From Profundicola sp964553105 (GTDB lineage Bacteria > Bacteroidota > Bacteroidia > Flavobacteriales > Weeksellaceae), in assembly GCA_964553105.1 (NCBI GenBank), contig CAZKJO010000003.1, forward strand, positions 3,980 to 67,979: DNA of 64,000 nt, given 5' to 3'. The notes beneath the pieces are model-generated. The model did no database searches and had not been told where the DNA came from. It saw only the letters and a list, made by a program, of their open reading frames with translations. Made by a program: the position numbers and the translations under genes. This document shows positions 32,347 through 41,003 of this stretch, piece after piece; within the stretch, counting starts at the first letter, position 1, and each line of letters opens with the position of its first letter.

Positions 32347-33891
32347 CTATTTATTTTCCATCACCACAAAAGGGATAATCATTTCTTCCATAGAAACGCC
32401 ACCATGTTGATAGGTGTTTTTATAGTAATTTACGTAATGATTATAGTTCTTAGGATAAGCCAAGAAAACATCATTCTTTGCAAAAATATACTTAGAGCTA
32501 ACGTTCACCTTCGGTAATTGATATTCTTCAGGTCTATCAACAACCATCACATCATTCGGATCAAACTGAAGCTGTCTACCTAATTTGTATCTTAAATTTG
32601 TACTGGTTTCTTTGTCTCCAATAACTTTAGATGGCTGTTTTACATAGATAGTTCCATGGTCTGTGGTTAGAATAAGTCTCATATCGTTTTCAGCAGCTTG
32701 TTTAATTATTTCTAATAAATAAGAATTCTTAAACCAATTTTGAGTAACCGAACGATAGGTTTTGTCATCTCTAATCATTTCAGAAACAATACGGTTATCG
32801 GTTTTTGCATGAGATAAAATGTCTATAAAATTATAAACAATAACAGTTAAATCATTATTTTTAAATGAATGAAACTTATCGAGAACATGCTTTTCAAATC
32901 CTGAATTCAAGATTTTATAATACTTAGTTTTTAAATCTTTCAAGCCTAATCTTGATAAATTATCTTCTAATAATTCAGGCTCAAAATCATTTTTATTACC
33001 ATCATCGGTATCATTTTTCCAATAGTTTGGAAACCTTTTCTCAATTTCTAATGGCATTCTACCTGCAAAAAACGAGTTTCTAGCGTATTGCGTAGAGGAT
33101 GGTAAAATGCTGTAGTACATTTCTTCTTGCGTATGATTAAAGTATTGTTGAAACAAGGGTTGAATCACTTTCCACTGATCATAGCGTAAGTTATCAACCA
33201 TAATTAGAATCGTTTTTTTATCTTTTAGTTGAGGTCTAACGTAGCTATTAAAAACTGTATGAGATAACTCAGGTCGATCTGACCCATCTAACCAATCTAA
33301 ATAGTTTCTTTCAACAAATTTTGCAAAATGGTTATTAGCATCGGCTTTTTGATCATTTAGAATTTGCAACATATTTTGATCTTCTATGTTTTCTAAATTG
33401 ATTTCCCAATGCACTAATTTCTTGTAAACTGCGGTCCAATCATGATAGTCCCTTGCGTTCATTAAATCCATCGCAATTTGGCGGAATTCCATTTGATAGT
33501 TCACAACAGCTTTCTCCGTAATAATTTTTGAACCATCCAATATTTTTTTCAGACTCAATACAATTTGATTTGGATTTACCGGTTTAATTAAATAATCAGC
33601 AATATGCGCCCCAATGGCCTCTTCCATAATGTGTTCCTCCTCATTCTTGGTCACCATCACCACTGGAATATTAGGTCGAATTTGCTTAATCTTAGAAATC
33701 GCTTCTAATCCACCCATGCCTGGCATATTTTCATCTAATAAAATGGCAGAGAAATTCTCTTCTTCTAGCAACTCAAGAGCATCGGTTGCATTGTTCATAG
33801 TGGTGGTAGTGTATCCTTTTTTCTCTAGAAAAAGACAGTGTGGTTTTAGCAACTCTATCTCATCATCTACCCATAATATTCTTATTGCCAT
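32347..33891 (-). CDS. porX: PorX, PglZ-domain response regulator of type IX secretion
   Basis: A 514-residue protein. The CheY-like receiver (1-125) has acidic Asp9-Asp10, phospho-acceptor Asp53 in AILLDENMPGMGG and the conserved KP in YLIKPVNP. A helical linker (125-205) leads into a PglZ/alkaline phosphatase-superfamily domain (about 205-514) with metal ligands in TILIMVDNLRYDQW, SILPSSTQYARNSFFAG (the Thr/Ser nucleophile region) and LILTTDHGTIYV. PorX works with PorY and sigma factor SigP to control type IX secretion and gliding in Bacteroidota, and its PglZ domain is a phosphodiesterase. Divergent from the HD gene, with 38 bases between start codons. Confidence 0.95.
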   Translation of the reverse strand: MAIRILWVDDEIELLKPHCLFLEKKGYTTTTMNNATDALELLEEENFSAILLDENMPGMGGLEAISKIKQIRPNIPVVMVTKNEEEHIMEEAIGAHIADYLIKPVNPNQIVLSLKKILDGSKIITEKAVVNYQMEFRQIAMDLMNARDYHDWTAVYKKLVHWEINLENIEDQNMLQILNDQKADANNHFAKFVERNYLDWLDGSDRPELSHTVFNSYVRPQLKDKKTILIMVDNLRYDQWKVIQPLFQQYFNHTQEEMYYSILPSSTQYARNSFFAGRMPLEIEKRFPNYWKNDTDDGNKNDFEPELLEDNLSRLGLKDLKTKYYKILNSGFEKHVLDKFHSFKNNDLTVIVYNFIDILSHAKTDNRIVSEMIRDDKTYRSVTQNWFKNSYLLEIIKQAAENDMRLILTTDHGTIYVKQPSKVIGDKETSTNLRYKLGRQLQFDPNDVMVVDRPEEYQLPKVNVSSKYIFAKNDVFLAYPKNYNHYVNYYKNTYQHGGVSMEEMIIPFVVMENK

Positions 33892-33901
33892 TTGATTTGT
33901 T

Positions 33902-33909
33902 TATTTTTG
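33902..33909 (+). promoter_or_regulatory. -7 box (TATTTTTG) of the HD phosphohydrolase gene
   Basis: Exact TAnnTTTG match 20 bases before the TTG start at 33930. A TTG at 33884-33886 lies 15 bases upstream, slightly closer than usual. Confidence 0.5.
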
Positions 33910-33929
33910 TGTGAATTAAAACTGATTAA

Positions 33930-35165
33930 TTGAAAAACTCGAACAAGCTTAAAATATTTAACGACCCGGTTTATGGATTTATTTCAATCCCGGACGAATT
34001 TATTTTTGATCTTATAGAACATAAAAGCTTTCAAAGACTACGCCGAATTTCACAAACGGGTTTAACTCAATATGTGTATCCAGGCGCAACTCATTCGCGT
34101 TATCTTCATGCTTTGGGTTGTTTGCATCTAATGCAAAAGGCCGTGAGTACTTTGCGCCAAAAGAATGTGCAGATTTCTGCTGAGGAAGAAAGAGCACTTT
34201 ATATCGCCATTTTACTACACGATGTAGGTCATGGACCATTTTCGCATGCATTAGAATCTACTATAGTAGAAGGTGTGCATCATGAAGATATTTCTCTACG
34301 CATTATGCAAAGATTGAATGAGGAGTATAAAGGTGAGCTCGAATTAGCTATACAAGTTTTTCAGAAAAAATACCATCGTAAGTTTTTAGGTCAATTGATT
34401 GCCAGTCAATTAGATATCGATAGATTGGATTATCTTAAAAGAGATAGCTTCTTCACGGGAGTTACCGAAGGAAACATTGGTTCTGATCGTATTATTTCTA
34501 TGATGAATGTACGAGAGGATGAGTTGGTAATCGATGTTAAAGGAATCTATTCTGTTGAGAAATACTTGATTTCAAGAATGTTCATGTACTGGCAGGTTTA
34601 TCTTCACAAAACTGCGTTTGGAGTAGAGTTATATTTAATCCAAGCCTTAAAAAGAGCCAAAGAATTATATAAATTAGGCCAAAGCTTACCAACCACACCT
34701 GCATTAGAATATTTTTTGGAAAGAGATTTTAATGAAAAATTTAGTTCAGACGATATCGATATTTTTCTGGAATTGGATGATAACGATGTCATGTTCTCTA
34801 TTAAACAATGGCAATATCATTCAGATTTAATACTTAGAACGCTAGCCATTTCTGTTGTGCAAAGAAGGCTTCCAAAAGCTGAAATCAGAAATAATCCAAT
34901 AAATAAAAATGAATTAGAAGAAAAAAGACAAGCCGCAAATCGGTATTTTGGAGAAGGAGCAGCCGATTATTTCGTGCATGAATCCGAATTAAAAATCATT
35001 CCTTACGATCATGAAAAATATCCGATTTTGTTGATGGATAAAGACGGAAGTTGTAAGAATATAGCCGATTCAGAGAAACAAATCTTAACCAGACCGCTCT
35101 TTGAGCCCACCATTAAATACCACTTTTGTTACTGGAATTCAGAGAAAATAGAGAAAATTTTATAA
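33930..35165 (+). CDS. HD-domain phosphohydrolase (dNTPase-like)
   Basis: A 411-residue cytoplasmic protein. The HD domain (about 45-200) shows the metal ligands in THSRYLHALG (His), LLHDVGHGPFSHALE (His-Asp, His) and QLDIDRLDYLKRD (Asp). The N-terminal KIFNDPVYGFISIP is the standard family beginning. It resembles dGTPase/SAMHD1-like hydrolases; the substrate is not known. It must use a TTG start at 33930: an in-frame stop lies directly before it and no ATG occurs before the conserved region. It is divergent from porX and precedes lpxD, an order I recall from other flavobacteria. Confidence 0.9.
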   Translation: MKNSNKLKIFNDPVYGFISIPDEFIFDLIEHKSFQRLRRISQTGLTQYVYPGATHSRYLHALGCLHLMQKAVSTLRQKNVQISAEEERALYIAILLHDVGHGPFSHALESTIVEGVHHEDISLRIMQRLNEEYKGELELAIQVFQKKYHRKFLGQLIASQLDIDRLDYLKRDSFFTGVTEGNIGSDRIISMMNVREDELVIDVKGIYSVEKYLISRMFMYWQVYLHKTAFGVELYLIQALKRAKELYKLGQSLPTTPALEYFLERDFNEKFSSDDIDIFLELDDNDVMFSIKQWQYHSDLILRTLAISVVQRRLPKAEIRNNPINKNELEEKRQAANRYFGEGAADYFVHESELKIIPYDHEKYPILLMDKDGSCKNIADSEKQILTRPLFEPTIKYHFCYWNSEKIEKIL

Positions 35166-35225
35166 TTATTTATAACTTTTTCTTCGTCTAGGGCTTGATT
35201 TAAGTTATATAAGAATTAAATTTTC

Positions 35226-35233
35226 TACTTTTG
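35226..35233 (+). promoter_or_regulatory. -7 box (TACTTTTG) right before lpxD
   Basis: Exact TAnnTTTG match ending four bases before the lpxD ATG. If this is the promoter, the lipid A operon mRNA is leaderless or nearly so. Confidence 0.4.
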
Positions 35234-35237
35234 CGAC

Positions 35238-36275
35238 ATGGAATTTACTGCAGCGCAAATTGCTGAATGGATTGAAGGTGAAATTATTGGGGATGCAAAC
35301 ACGAGTGTTTCGGGATTTGGGAAAATCGAAGAGGCAGGAGAAGGCGCATTAACCTTCTTGGCCAGCGAGAAATATAAAGCTTACCTAAAGGATAGCAAAG
35401 CAAGTGTAATCATCATTAGTGAGAATCTTGCTATTCCAAATGAAGACACCAGAACTTTTATACGTGTTAAGGATGCTTATGCAGCCATGACGCGATTGCT
35501 TGATTTATATAAAAGCTTAACCCAACAAAAATCCGGAATCGAGCAACCAAGTTCTATTCACGATTCAGCCGAATTGGGCGAGGATATATACGTTGGTGCT
35601 TTTGCTTACATTGGTAAGAATGTGAAAATTGGAAATAATTGCAAAATTTATCCACATGTTTTTATAGATGATAATGTAGTTATCGGGGATAATTCAGTTT
35701 TATATTCTGGAGTTAAAATCTATGATAATTGTGTCGTGGGACAGAATTGTATTATTCATTCAGGTGCGGTGATAGGGAGCGATGGTTTTGGGTTTCAACC
35801 CGATCAAAATGGCATATTCCACAAAGTACAACAAGTTGGAAATGTTGTAATTGGCAATCAAGTAGAGATTGGAGCTTGTTGTACCATAGATAGAGCTACT
35901 ATGGGTTCTACCACTATAGAAGACGGTGTTAAGCTAGATAATCAAATTCATGTGGCACACAATGTTAGCATTGGAAAAAATACTGTAATTGCAGCACAGG
36001 CAGGTATTGCAGGTTCAACCAAAATTGGACGAAACAACATGATTGGTGGGCAAGTTGGCGTTGCGGGACACATTAAATTAGGAGACTTTGTACATGTTCA
36101 AGCACAAAGTGGCGTTAATGGAAAAATAGCTGATCATAGTAAGTTATATGGTTCTCCGGCAATGGATGCGTCAGATTTTAGAAAATCTTATGTTTATTTT
36201 CGTAAATTGCCAGAATTAATGAACAAACTCAATCAGTTAGATAAAAAGTTTAATCAAGAAAATAAGAATGGCTGA
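35238..36275 (+). CDS. lpxD: UDP-3-O-acylglucosamine N-acyltransferase
   Basis: A 345-residue acyltransferase for the third step of lipid A synthesis: it adds the second 3-hydroxyacyl chain to the glucosamine nitrogen. The N-terminal uridine-binding domain (about 1-100) is followed by a left-handed beta-helix of hexapeptide repeats (about 105-310) such as IGKNVKIGNNCKIYP, with catalytic His in IHVAHNVSIGKN. A C-terminal helix (310-345) completes the trimer. Its last eight bases overlap lpxC/fabZ, so the two are translationally coupled. Confidence 0.96.
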   Translation: MEFTAAQIAEWIEGEIIGDANTSVSGFGKIEEAGEGALTFLASEKYKAYLKDSKASVIIISENLAIPNEDTRTFIRVKDAYAAMTRLLDLYKSLTQQKSGIEQPSSIHDSAELGEDIYVGAFAYIGKNVKIGNNCKIYPHVFIDDNVVIGDNSVLYSGVKIYDNCVVGQNCIIHSGAVIGSDGFGFQPDQNGIFHKVQQVGNVVIGNQVEIGACCTIDRATMGSTTIEDGVKLDNQIHVAHNVSIGKNTVIAAQAGIAGSTKIGRNNMIGGQVGVAGHIKLGDFVHVQAQSGVNGKIADHSKLYGSPAMDASDFRKSYVYFRKLPELMNKLNQLDKKFNQENKNG

Positions 36276-37662
36276 TAAGCAGAAAACTTTATCAAAAGAA
36301 GTTACTTTAAATGGTGTAGGATTACATACAGGTCGCCCTGTTTCTATGACTTTAAAACCAGCTGAAGTAAATACAGGCTTTGTTTTCGTTAGAACAGACC
36401 TAGAAGGTAGTCCACAAGTAGAGGCAGATGCTAACTATGTGACTTTTACAGATAGAGGAACTATTTTAGAGAAAAAAGGAGTGAAAATCCACACAACCGA
36501 GCATATATTGGCTGCCTTAACTGGTATGGACGTGGATAATGCCTATATAGAATTAGATAATGCCGAGCCACCTATTATGGATGGTTCAGCAAAGTTTTTC
36601 GTTGAAGCAATTGAAAAAGCTGGAATCGAAGAACAAGATGCAGAAAGAGAATATTATGTTATTAAAGAAATTGTTTCTTATCATGACCCAGAAACAGGAT
36701 CAGAAATAACGGCTATTCCATCAGATGATTTCGAAGTGACTACCATGGTAGATTTCGGGACCAAAGTGTTGGGAACTCAAAATGCAACTTTAAAAAGTAT
36801 TTCAGAATTCAAAACAGAAATCGCAGACAGTAGAACCTTTAGCTTTTTACATGAGCTAGAGCAGCTTTTAGAAGCTGGCCTTATCAAGGGTGGGGACATT
36901 AGTAATGCGATTGTCTATGTAGACAAAGAAATTACCCCAGAAACAGAAGAGAAATTGAAGAAAGCCTTCAATAAGGAGTCTGTTAATATTAGACCGAATG
37001 GTATCTTAGATAATCTAATTTTGCACCATCCAAACGAGGCTGCAAGACATAAGCTTTTAGATGTGATTGGCGACTTAACGCTGGTTGGAACAAAATTAAA
37101 AGCTAAGATTATCGCTAATAAACCAGGTCATTTAATTAATACACAATTTGCAAAGAAATTGAATAAGCAGATCAAAATCGCTAAGCGAAAGAACGTACCA
37201 CAGATAGATCTTAGCAAACCTCCTTTGTATGATATCAATCAAATCATGGAACTATTACCACATAGACCTCCATTCTTATTGATCGATAGAATTATGGAAG
37301 TTTCAGAAAATCACGTGATTGGAATCAAAAATGTTTCCATGAACGAACCATTTTTTGTGGGGCACTTTCCTCAAGAGCCAGTAATGCCTGGCGTATTATT
37401 GGTGGAATCAATGGCACAAGCCGCTGGAATTTTATTCTTAAGCAATGTAGATGATCCAAAAGCATACTCTACATACTTTATGAAAATTGAAAGCGTTAAG
37501 TTTAAAAAGAAAGTGGTCCCAGGAGACACAGTTATATTTAAATGCGATTTAACGCAACCTATTAGAAGAGGTATTATTATCATGCAAGGAACTGGATATG
37601 TTGGCGATAGCGTGGTAATCGAAGCGGAAATGATGGCGCAAATTGTTAAAAACAAAGAATAA
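36268..37662 (+). CDS. lpxC/fabZ: Bifunctional LpxC deacetylase / FabZ dehydratase
   Basis: A 464-residue fusion. Residues about 1-305 are LpxC, the zinc deacetylase that commits lipid A synthesis, with zinc ligands in HTTEHILAAL (His75/His79 region) and LHHPNEAARHKLLDVIGD. After a Lys-rich linker, residues about 320-464 are FabZ, a hot-dog 3-hydroxyacyl-ACP dehydratase with LLPHRPPFLLIDR, catalytic His in VGHFPQEPVMPG and Glu in VESMAQ. The fusion couples fatty acid elongation and lipid A synthesis, which compete for the same hydroxyacyl-ACP. This fusion is standard in Bacteroidota. Confidence 0.97.
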   Translation: MADKQKTLSKEVTLNGVGLHTGRPVSMTLKPAEVNTGFVFVRTDLEGSPQVEADANYVTFTDRGTILEKKGVKIHTTEHILAALTGMDVDNAYIELDNAEPPIMDGSAKFFVEAIEKAGIEEQDAEREYYVIKEIVSYHDPETGSEITAIPSDDFEVTTMVDFGTKVLGTQNATLKSISEFKTEIADSRTFSFLHELEQLLEAGLIKGGDISNAIVYVDKEITPETEEKLKKAFNKESVNIRPNGILDNLILHHPNEAARHKLLDVIGDLTLVGTKLKAKIIANKPGHLINTQFAKKLNKQIKIAKRKNVPQIDLSKPPLYDINQIMELLPHRPPFLLIDRIMEVSENHVIGIKNVSMNEPFFVGHFPQEPVMPGVLLVESMAQAAGILFLSNVDDPKAYSTYFMKIESVKFKKKVVPGDTVIFKCDLTQPIRRGIIIMQGTGYVGDSVVIEAEMMAQIVKNKE

Positions 37663-37671
37663 TTGGAAGTA

Positions 37672-38463
37672 ATGAATCAACCGCTTGCCTATGTACACCC
37701 CAATGCAAAACTTGCAAAAAACGTCGTTGTCGAACCTTTTGCTAGCATCTCTAGTGATGTAGAAATCGGCGAAGGCACTTGGATTGGCCCTAATGTAACC
37801 ATTATGGATGGTGCAAGAATCGGTAAAAATTGTAAAATTTTTCCCGGCTCTGTCATCTCAGCCGAACCACAAGACCTTAAGTACAAAGGCGAGGAAACAC
37901 ACGTCATTATTGGCGATAATACCGTTATTAGAGAATGTGTTACAATCAACAAAGGAACAGAGGCGCTTGGTTACACCCAAGTGGGTTCTAACTGTCTAAT
38001 TATGGCAACCGTTCATATTGCACACGACTGTATCGTGGGAGATCACGTGATTATTGCCAACAATGTAGCGCTAGCAGGACACGTAGAAATCGATGATTAT
38101 GTAATCATCGGTGGAATGAGCCCTGTTCATCAGTTCACCAAAGTCGGAAAACACGCTATGATCGCGGGTGGTACATTGGTTAGAAAAGATGTGCCTCCTT
38201 ATGTTAAAGCAGCTAGAGATCCTATCTCCTATGTCGGAATCAACTCTATCGGCTTAAGGCGTAGAGGATTCGAATCAGAAAAAATCGCTGAAATTCAGTC
38301 TATATATAGAATATTATTTCAGAAAAAATTAAACGTAACACAGGCAGTTCAGATGATTGAAACCGAAATGGAAGCAACACCTGAACGCGATGAAATATTA
38401 CAATTCTTAACCGATAGTTCACGCGGTGTAATGCGTGGATATAACCCAAATGGTAACTTTTAA
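37672..38463 (+). CDS. lpxA: UDP-N-acetylglucosamine O-acyltransferase
   Basis: This 263-residue enzyme carries out the first step of lipid A synthesis, adding 3-hydroxyacyl from ACP to UDP-GlcNAc. A left-handed beta-helix of hexapeptide repeats (about 5-185) includes IGEGTWIGPNVTIMDG, catalytic His in HIAHDCIVGDH and GGMSPVHQFTKVG. A C-terminal helical domain follows (about 190-263). I start it at the ATG at 37672 (MNQPLAYVHPN). The frame is open from a TTG at 37663, directly after the lpxC/fabZ stop, but that adds only three unsupported residues. Confidence 0.96.
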   Translation: MNQPLAYVHPNAKLAKNVVVEPFASISSDVEIGEGTWIGPNVTIMDGARIGKNCKIFPGSVISAEPQDLKYKGEETHVIIGDNTVIRECVTINKGTEALGYTQVGSNCLIMATVHIAHDCIVGDHVIIANNVALAGHVEIDDYVIIGGMSPVHQFTKVGKHAMIAGGTLVRKDVPPYVKAARDPISYVGINSIGLRRRGFESEKIAEIQSIYRILFQKKLNVTQAVQMIETEMEATPERDEILQFLTDSSRGVMRGYNPNGNF

Positions 38464-38509
38464 ACTGTTGATACAGCATCTCAGTCAAACTTAAAACTAA
38501 AGAATTAAA

Positions 38510-39076
38510 ATGGCAACAACATCAGACATTAGAAAAGGAATGTGCATAGAATTCAATAATGATATCTATAAAATCGTTGATTTCTTGCATGTTAAACCTG
38601 GTAAAGGACCTGCCTTCGTAAGAACAAAACTTAAAAGTGTTACTACAGGTAGAACTTTAGACAATACATTTTCTGCAGGACATAGCATCAACGATGTGCG
38701 TGTAGAAACTCGTTCGTATCAGTATTTATACGAAGACGATAATGGATATCACTTCATGAACAATGAGGATTATACACAAGTATACCTGAACAAAAACATG
38801 ATCGAAAATCCACAATTCATGAAACCAAGTGAGGATGTCACTATCATTTTTAGAGCAGACGACGAAACACCACTATCAGCGGAACTACCGACTTTCTCTA
38901 TCATGGAAATTACGCATACCGAACCTGGAATCAAAGGAGATACAGCTACCAATGCTACCAAGCCTGCAACAACAGAAACAGGTGCAGAAATCCGTGTTCC
39001 TTTATTCATCAACGAAGGTGATAAAGTAAGAATCAACACAGAAGACGGTTCTTACCAAGAGCGTATCAAGTCTTAA
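38510..39076 (+). CDS. efp: Elongation factor P
   Basis: A 188-residue translation factor that relieves ribosome stalling at polyproline. Three beta-barrel domains: KOW-like I (1-62) with the modification-loop region FLHVKPGKGPAFVRTKLKSV, OB II (63-127), and C-terminal OB III with GDTATNATKPATTETGAEI and the closing GDKVRINTEDGSYQERI. The loop tip residue is Lys in PGKGPA, the site that would be modified in organisms with EpmA or other enzymes. It follows lpxA after 46 bases and is probably in the same transcript. Confidence 0.97.
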   Translation: MATTSDIRKGMCIEFNNDIYKIVDFLHVKPGKGPAFVRTKLKSVTTGRTLDNTFSAGHSINDVRVETRSYQYLYEDDNGYHFMNNEDYTQVYLNKNMIENPQFMKPSEDVTIIFRADDETPLSAELPTFSIMEITHTEPGIKGDTATNATKPATTETGAEIRVPLFINEGDKVRINTEDGSYQERIKS

Positions 39077-39169
39077 ATATATTATTTTTTGGGCGGCTTT
39101 TGATTTCTTACAGAAATTCAAAACCAGGCTATTCGCTGCAATCTTGTACCCAAAAAAGCAAAAAACATC

Positions 39170-39216
39170 AACTAGCTAAAGCTTCTTAGGTCGCTCTAGC
39201 TAGTTTTGTGTTTTTA
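39170..39216 (+). terminator. Probable terminator of the lpx-efp unit
   Basis: AACTAGCTAAAGC (39170-39182) pairs with GCTCTAGCTAGTT (39193-39205), one mismatch, 10-base loop, followed by a T-rich stretch. It lies about 95 bases after efp. Confidence 0.6.
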
Positions 39217-39389
39217 TAAGCTTTTTCGGATACAAGGATTTCCGCTGCTATCCTTGCCGCAGCTCCGCGCCTAGTTCGAGTACGCTAAAACTTCAGTTAA
39301 AACTTAGGGTTTTAATCGGTTCGATGGTAGTTATTGATGAAGTCAAAATTATTCTTGTCATTAACCTATATTTTTTGCGAATATTGTAG

Positions 39390-39397
39390 TAATTTTG
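39390..39397 (+). promoter_or_regulatory. -7 box (TAATTTTG) before the SulP gene
   Basis: Exact TAnnTTTG match ending seven bases before the ATG at 39405, giving a very short leader if used. Confidence 0.45.
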
Positions 39398-39404
39398 CCG
39401 CCTT

Positions 39405-40946
39405 ATGAAAAAAGTGTTAAATTTCTTTCGTTCATCAGATAAAATAAACTATAAAACCGAAATTCTTTCGGGATTAACCGTAGCCATGGCATTAGTGCCA
39501 GAGGCTATTGCATTCGCTTTTATAGCAGGATTATCTCCGCTTACAGGTTTATATGCTGCTTTTGTAGTTGGATTAGTGACTTCTATATTTGGTGGTCGTC
39601 CAGGGATGATTTCGGGAGCGACCGGAGCTGTTGCTATTGTGATTGTAGCTTTAGCAAAAACCCATGGGGTCGAATATATTTTTGCCACGGTGGTGCTCGC
39701 GGGAATAATACAAATGCTGGCCGGTATCTTAAAACTCGGAAAGTTTATACGCCTAGTTCCGCAATCTGTGATGTATGGATTCGTAAATGGATTAGCTGTT
39801 GTGATTTTTATGTCGCAGATTGTGCAATTCAAAGTAGAAGATGCAAACGGTGTTCTACAATGGATGCAAGGAAGCCAATTATTTATAATGCTTGGTTTGG
39901 TTTTATTAACTATGTTGATTATTTGGGGATTGCCTAAAATTACCAAGGCATTTCCTTCCTCATTAGCGGCTATTTTAGCTGTTTTCGGAATTGTTTATTT
40001 CTTAAATATCGATACTTCTACGGTAGGTGATATGGCTAGTATTAAAGGAGGTTTTCCGCCTTTTCATATCCCACAAGTAGCTTTCACTTTGGAGAACTTT
40101 ATGATTATTCTACCATACGCAGCTATTGTTGCAGCAGTGGGGTTGATTGAGAGTCTATTAACCTTGAATTTAATCGATGAAATAACAGAAACACGCGGAA
40201 ATGGTAATAAGGAGGCTTTTGCACAAGGTATGGCTAACTTAACTTCTGGGTTCTTCTCTGGTATGGGAGGTTGTGCTATGATCGGACAGAGTTTAATTAA
40301 TATTTCCAACGGAGCTCGAGCTAGAATTTCTGGAATTATTGCTTCTATCGCTTTACTAATGTTTATTATGTTCGGGTCAGAACTTATTGAAGCAGTTCCA
40401 TTGGCAGCTCTTACTGGTCTTATGATTATGGTTTCTATTGGAACTTTTGAATGGGTGAGTTTAAAAATTATTGGTAAAATGCCAAGACACGATATTTTCG
40501 TAATTATCGTGGTAATGGTAGTAACTATCTTCCTCCACAACCTTGCTTTAGCTGTATTAATTGGTGTTATTATCGCCGCATTAGTATTCGCATGGGAAAA
40601 TGCAAAACGTATTCGTGCAAGAAAGTTTGTTGACGAAGACGGCGTTAAGCATTATCAGATTTACGGACCTTTATTCTTTGGTTCTACCTCCTTATTTAGG
40701 ACTAAATTCGATGTTCAAGGGGATCCAGAAAAAGTGGTTATCGATTTCTCTGAAAGTAGAGTGTCTGATATGAGTGCCATTGACGCGTTAAACAAGTTGA
40801 CGGAAAGATATGCCAAGGCAGGTAAAACAGTTCACTTACGCCATTTAAGCCCTGACTGTAGACGATTATTGAAAAACGCCGATGCTATAATTGATGTTAA
40901 CGTAGAAGACGATCCAACCTATAAGGTTCCTATGGATTTTGTATAA
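39405..40946 (+). CDS. SulP-family anion transporter with STAS domain
   Basis: A 513-residue inner membrane transporter for sulfate, bicarbonate or a dicarboxylate. The membrane domain (about 20-400) has 10 or more helices with GLTVAMALVPEAIAFAFIAG and PLTGLYAAFV (the sulfate transporter signature region), and GMGGCAMIGQSLINISNGARARISG. A cytoplasmic STAS domain (about 420-513) follows, with VVIDFSESRVSDMSAIDAL. The substrate cannot be decided from sequence; bicarbonate and sulfate are both plausible. It is a single gene between the efp terminator and rluA-like. Confidence 0.92.
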   Translation: MKKVLNFFRSSDKINYKTEILSGLTVAMALVPEAIAFAFIAGLSPLTGLYAAFVVGLVTSIFGGRPGMISGATGAVAIVIVALAKTHGVEYIFATVVLAGIIQMLAGILKLGKFIRLVPQSVMYGFVNGLAVVIFMSQIVQFKVEDANGVLQWMQGSQLFIMLGLVLLTMLIIWGLPKITKAFPSSLAAILAVFGIVYFLNIDTSTVGDMASIKGGFPPFHIPQVAFTLENFMIILPYAAIVAAVGLIESLLTLNLIDEITETRGNGNKEAFAQGMANLTSGFFSGMGGCAMIGQSLINISNGARARISGIIASIALLMFIMFGSELIEAVPLAALTGLMIMVSIGTFEWVSLKIIGKMPRHDIFVIIVVMVVTIFLHNLALAVLIGVIIAALVFAWENAKRIRARKFVDEDGVKHYQIYGPLFFGSTSLFRTKFDVQGDPEKVVIDFSESRVSDMSAIDALNKLTERYAKAGKTVHLRHLSPDCRRLLKNADAIIDVNVEDDPTYKVPMDFV

Positions 40947-41003
40947 GGAATAGTTTAATTATATCCATATTGAATATATTTAACGTATATATGCTAATCC
41001 AAT

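Larger units (their letters stand above)
39077..39404. other. 328-base intergenic region with repeat-like sequence between efp and the SulP gene
   Basis: No ORF. It holds the efp terminator (39170-39216) and, around it, GC-richer phrases unlike the rest of the window: GGCTATTCGCTGCAATCTTG (39127-39146) and AAGGATTTCCGCTGCTATCC (39235-39254), similar to each other in part (TTCGCTGCAATC / TTCCGCTGCTATC). These resemble dispersed intergenic repeat units I recall from flavobacterial genomes. No second copy is seen in this window. Confidence 0.5.

Noticed and set aside
39449..40540. Two long minus-strand frames (165 and 158 codons) across the SulP gene
   Set aside because: They are antisense to clear coding sequence with transporter motifs and contain Ile/Thr/Pro-rich translations typical of shadow frames.
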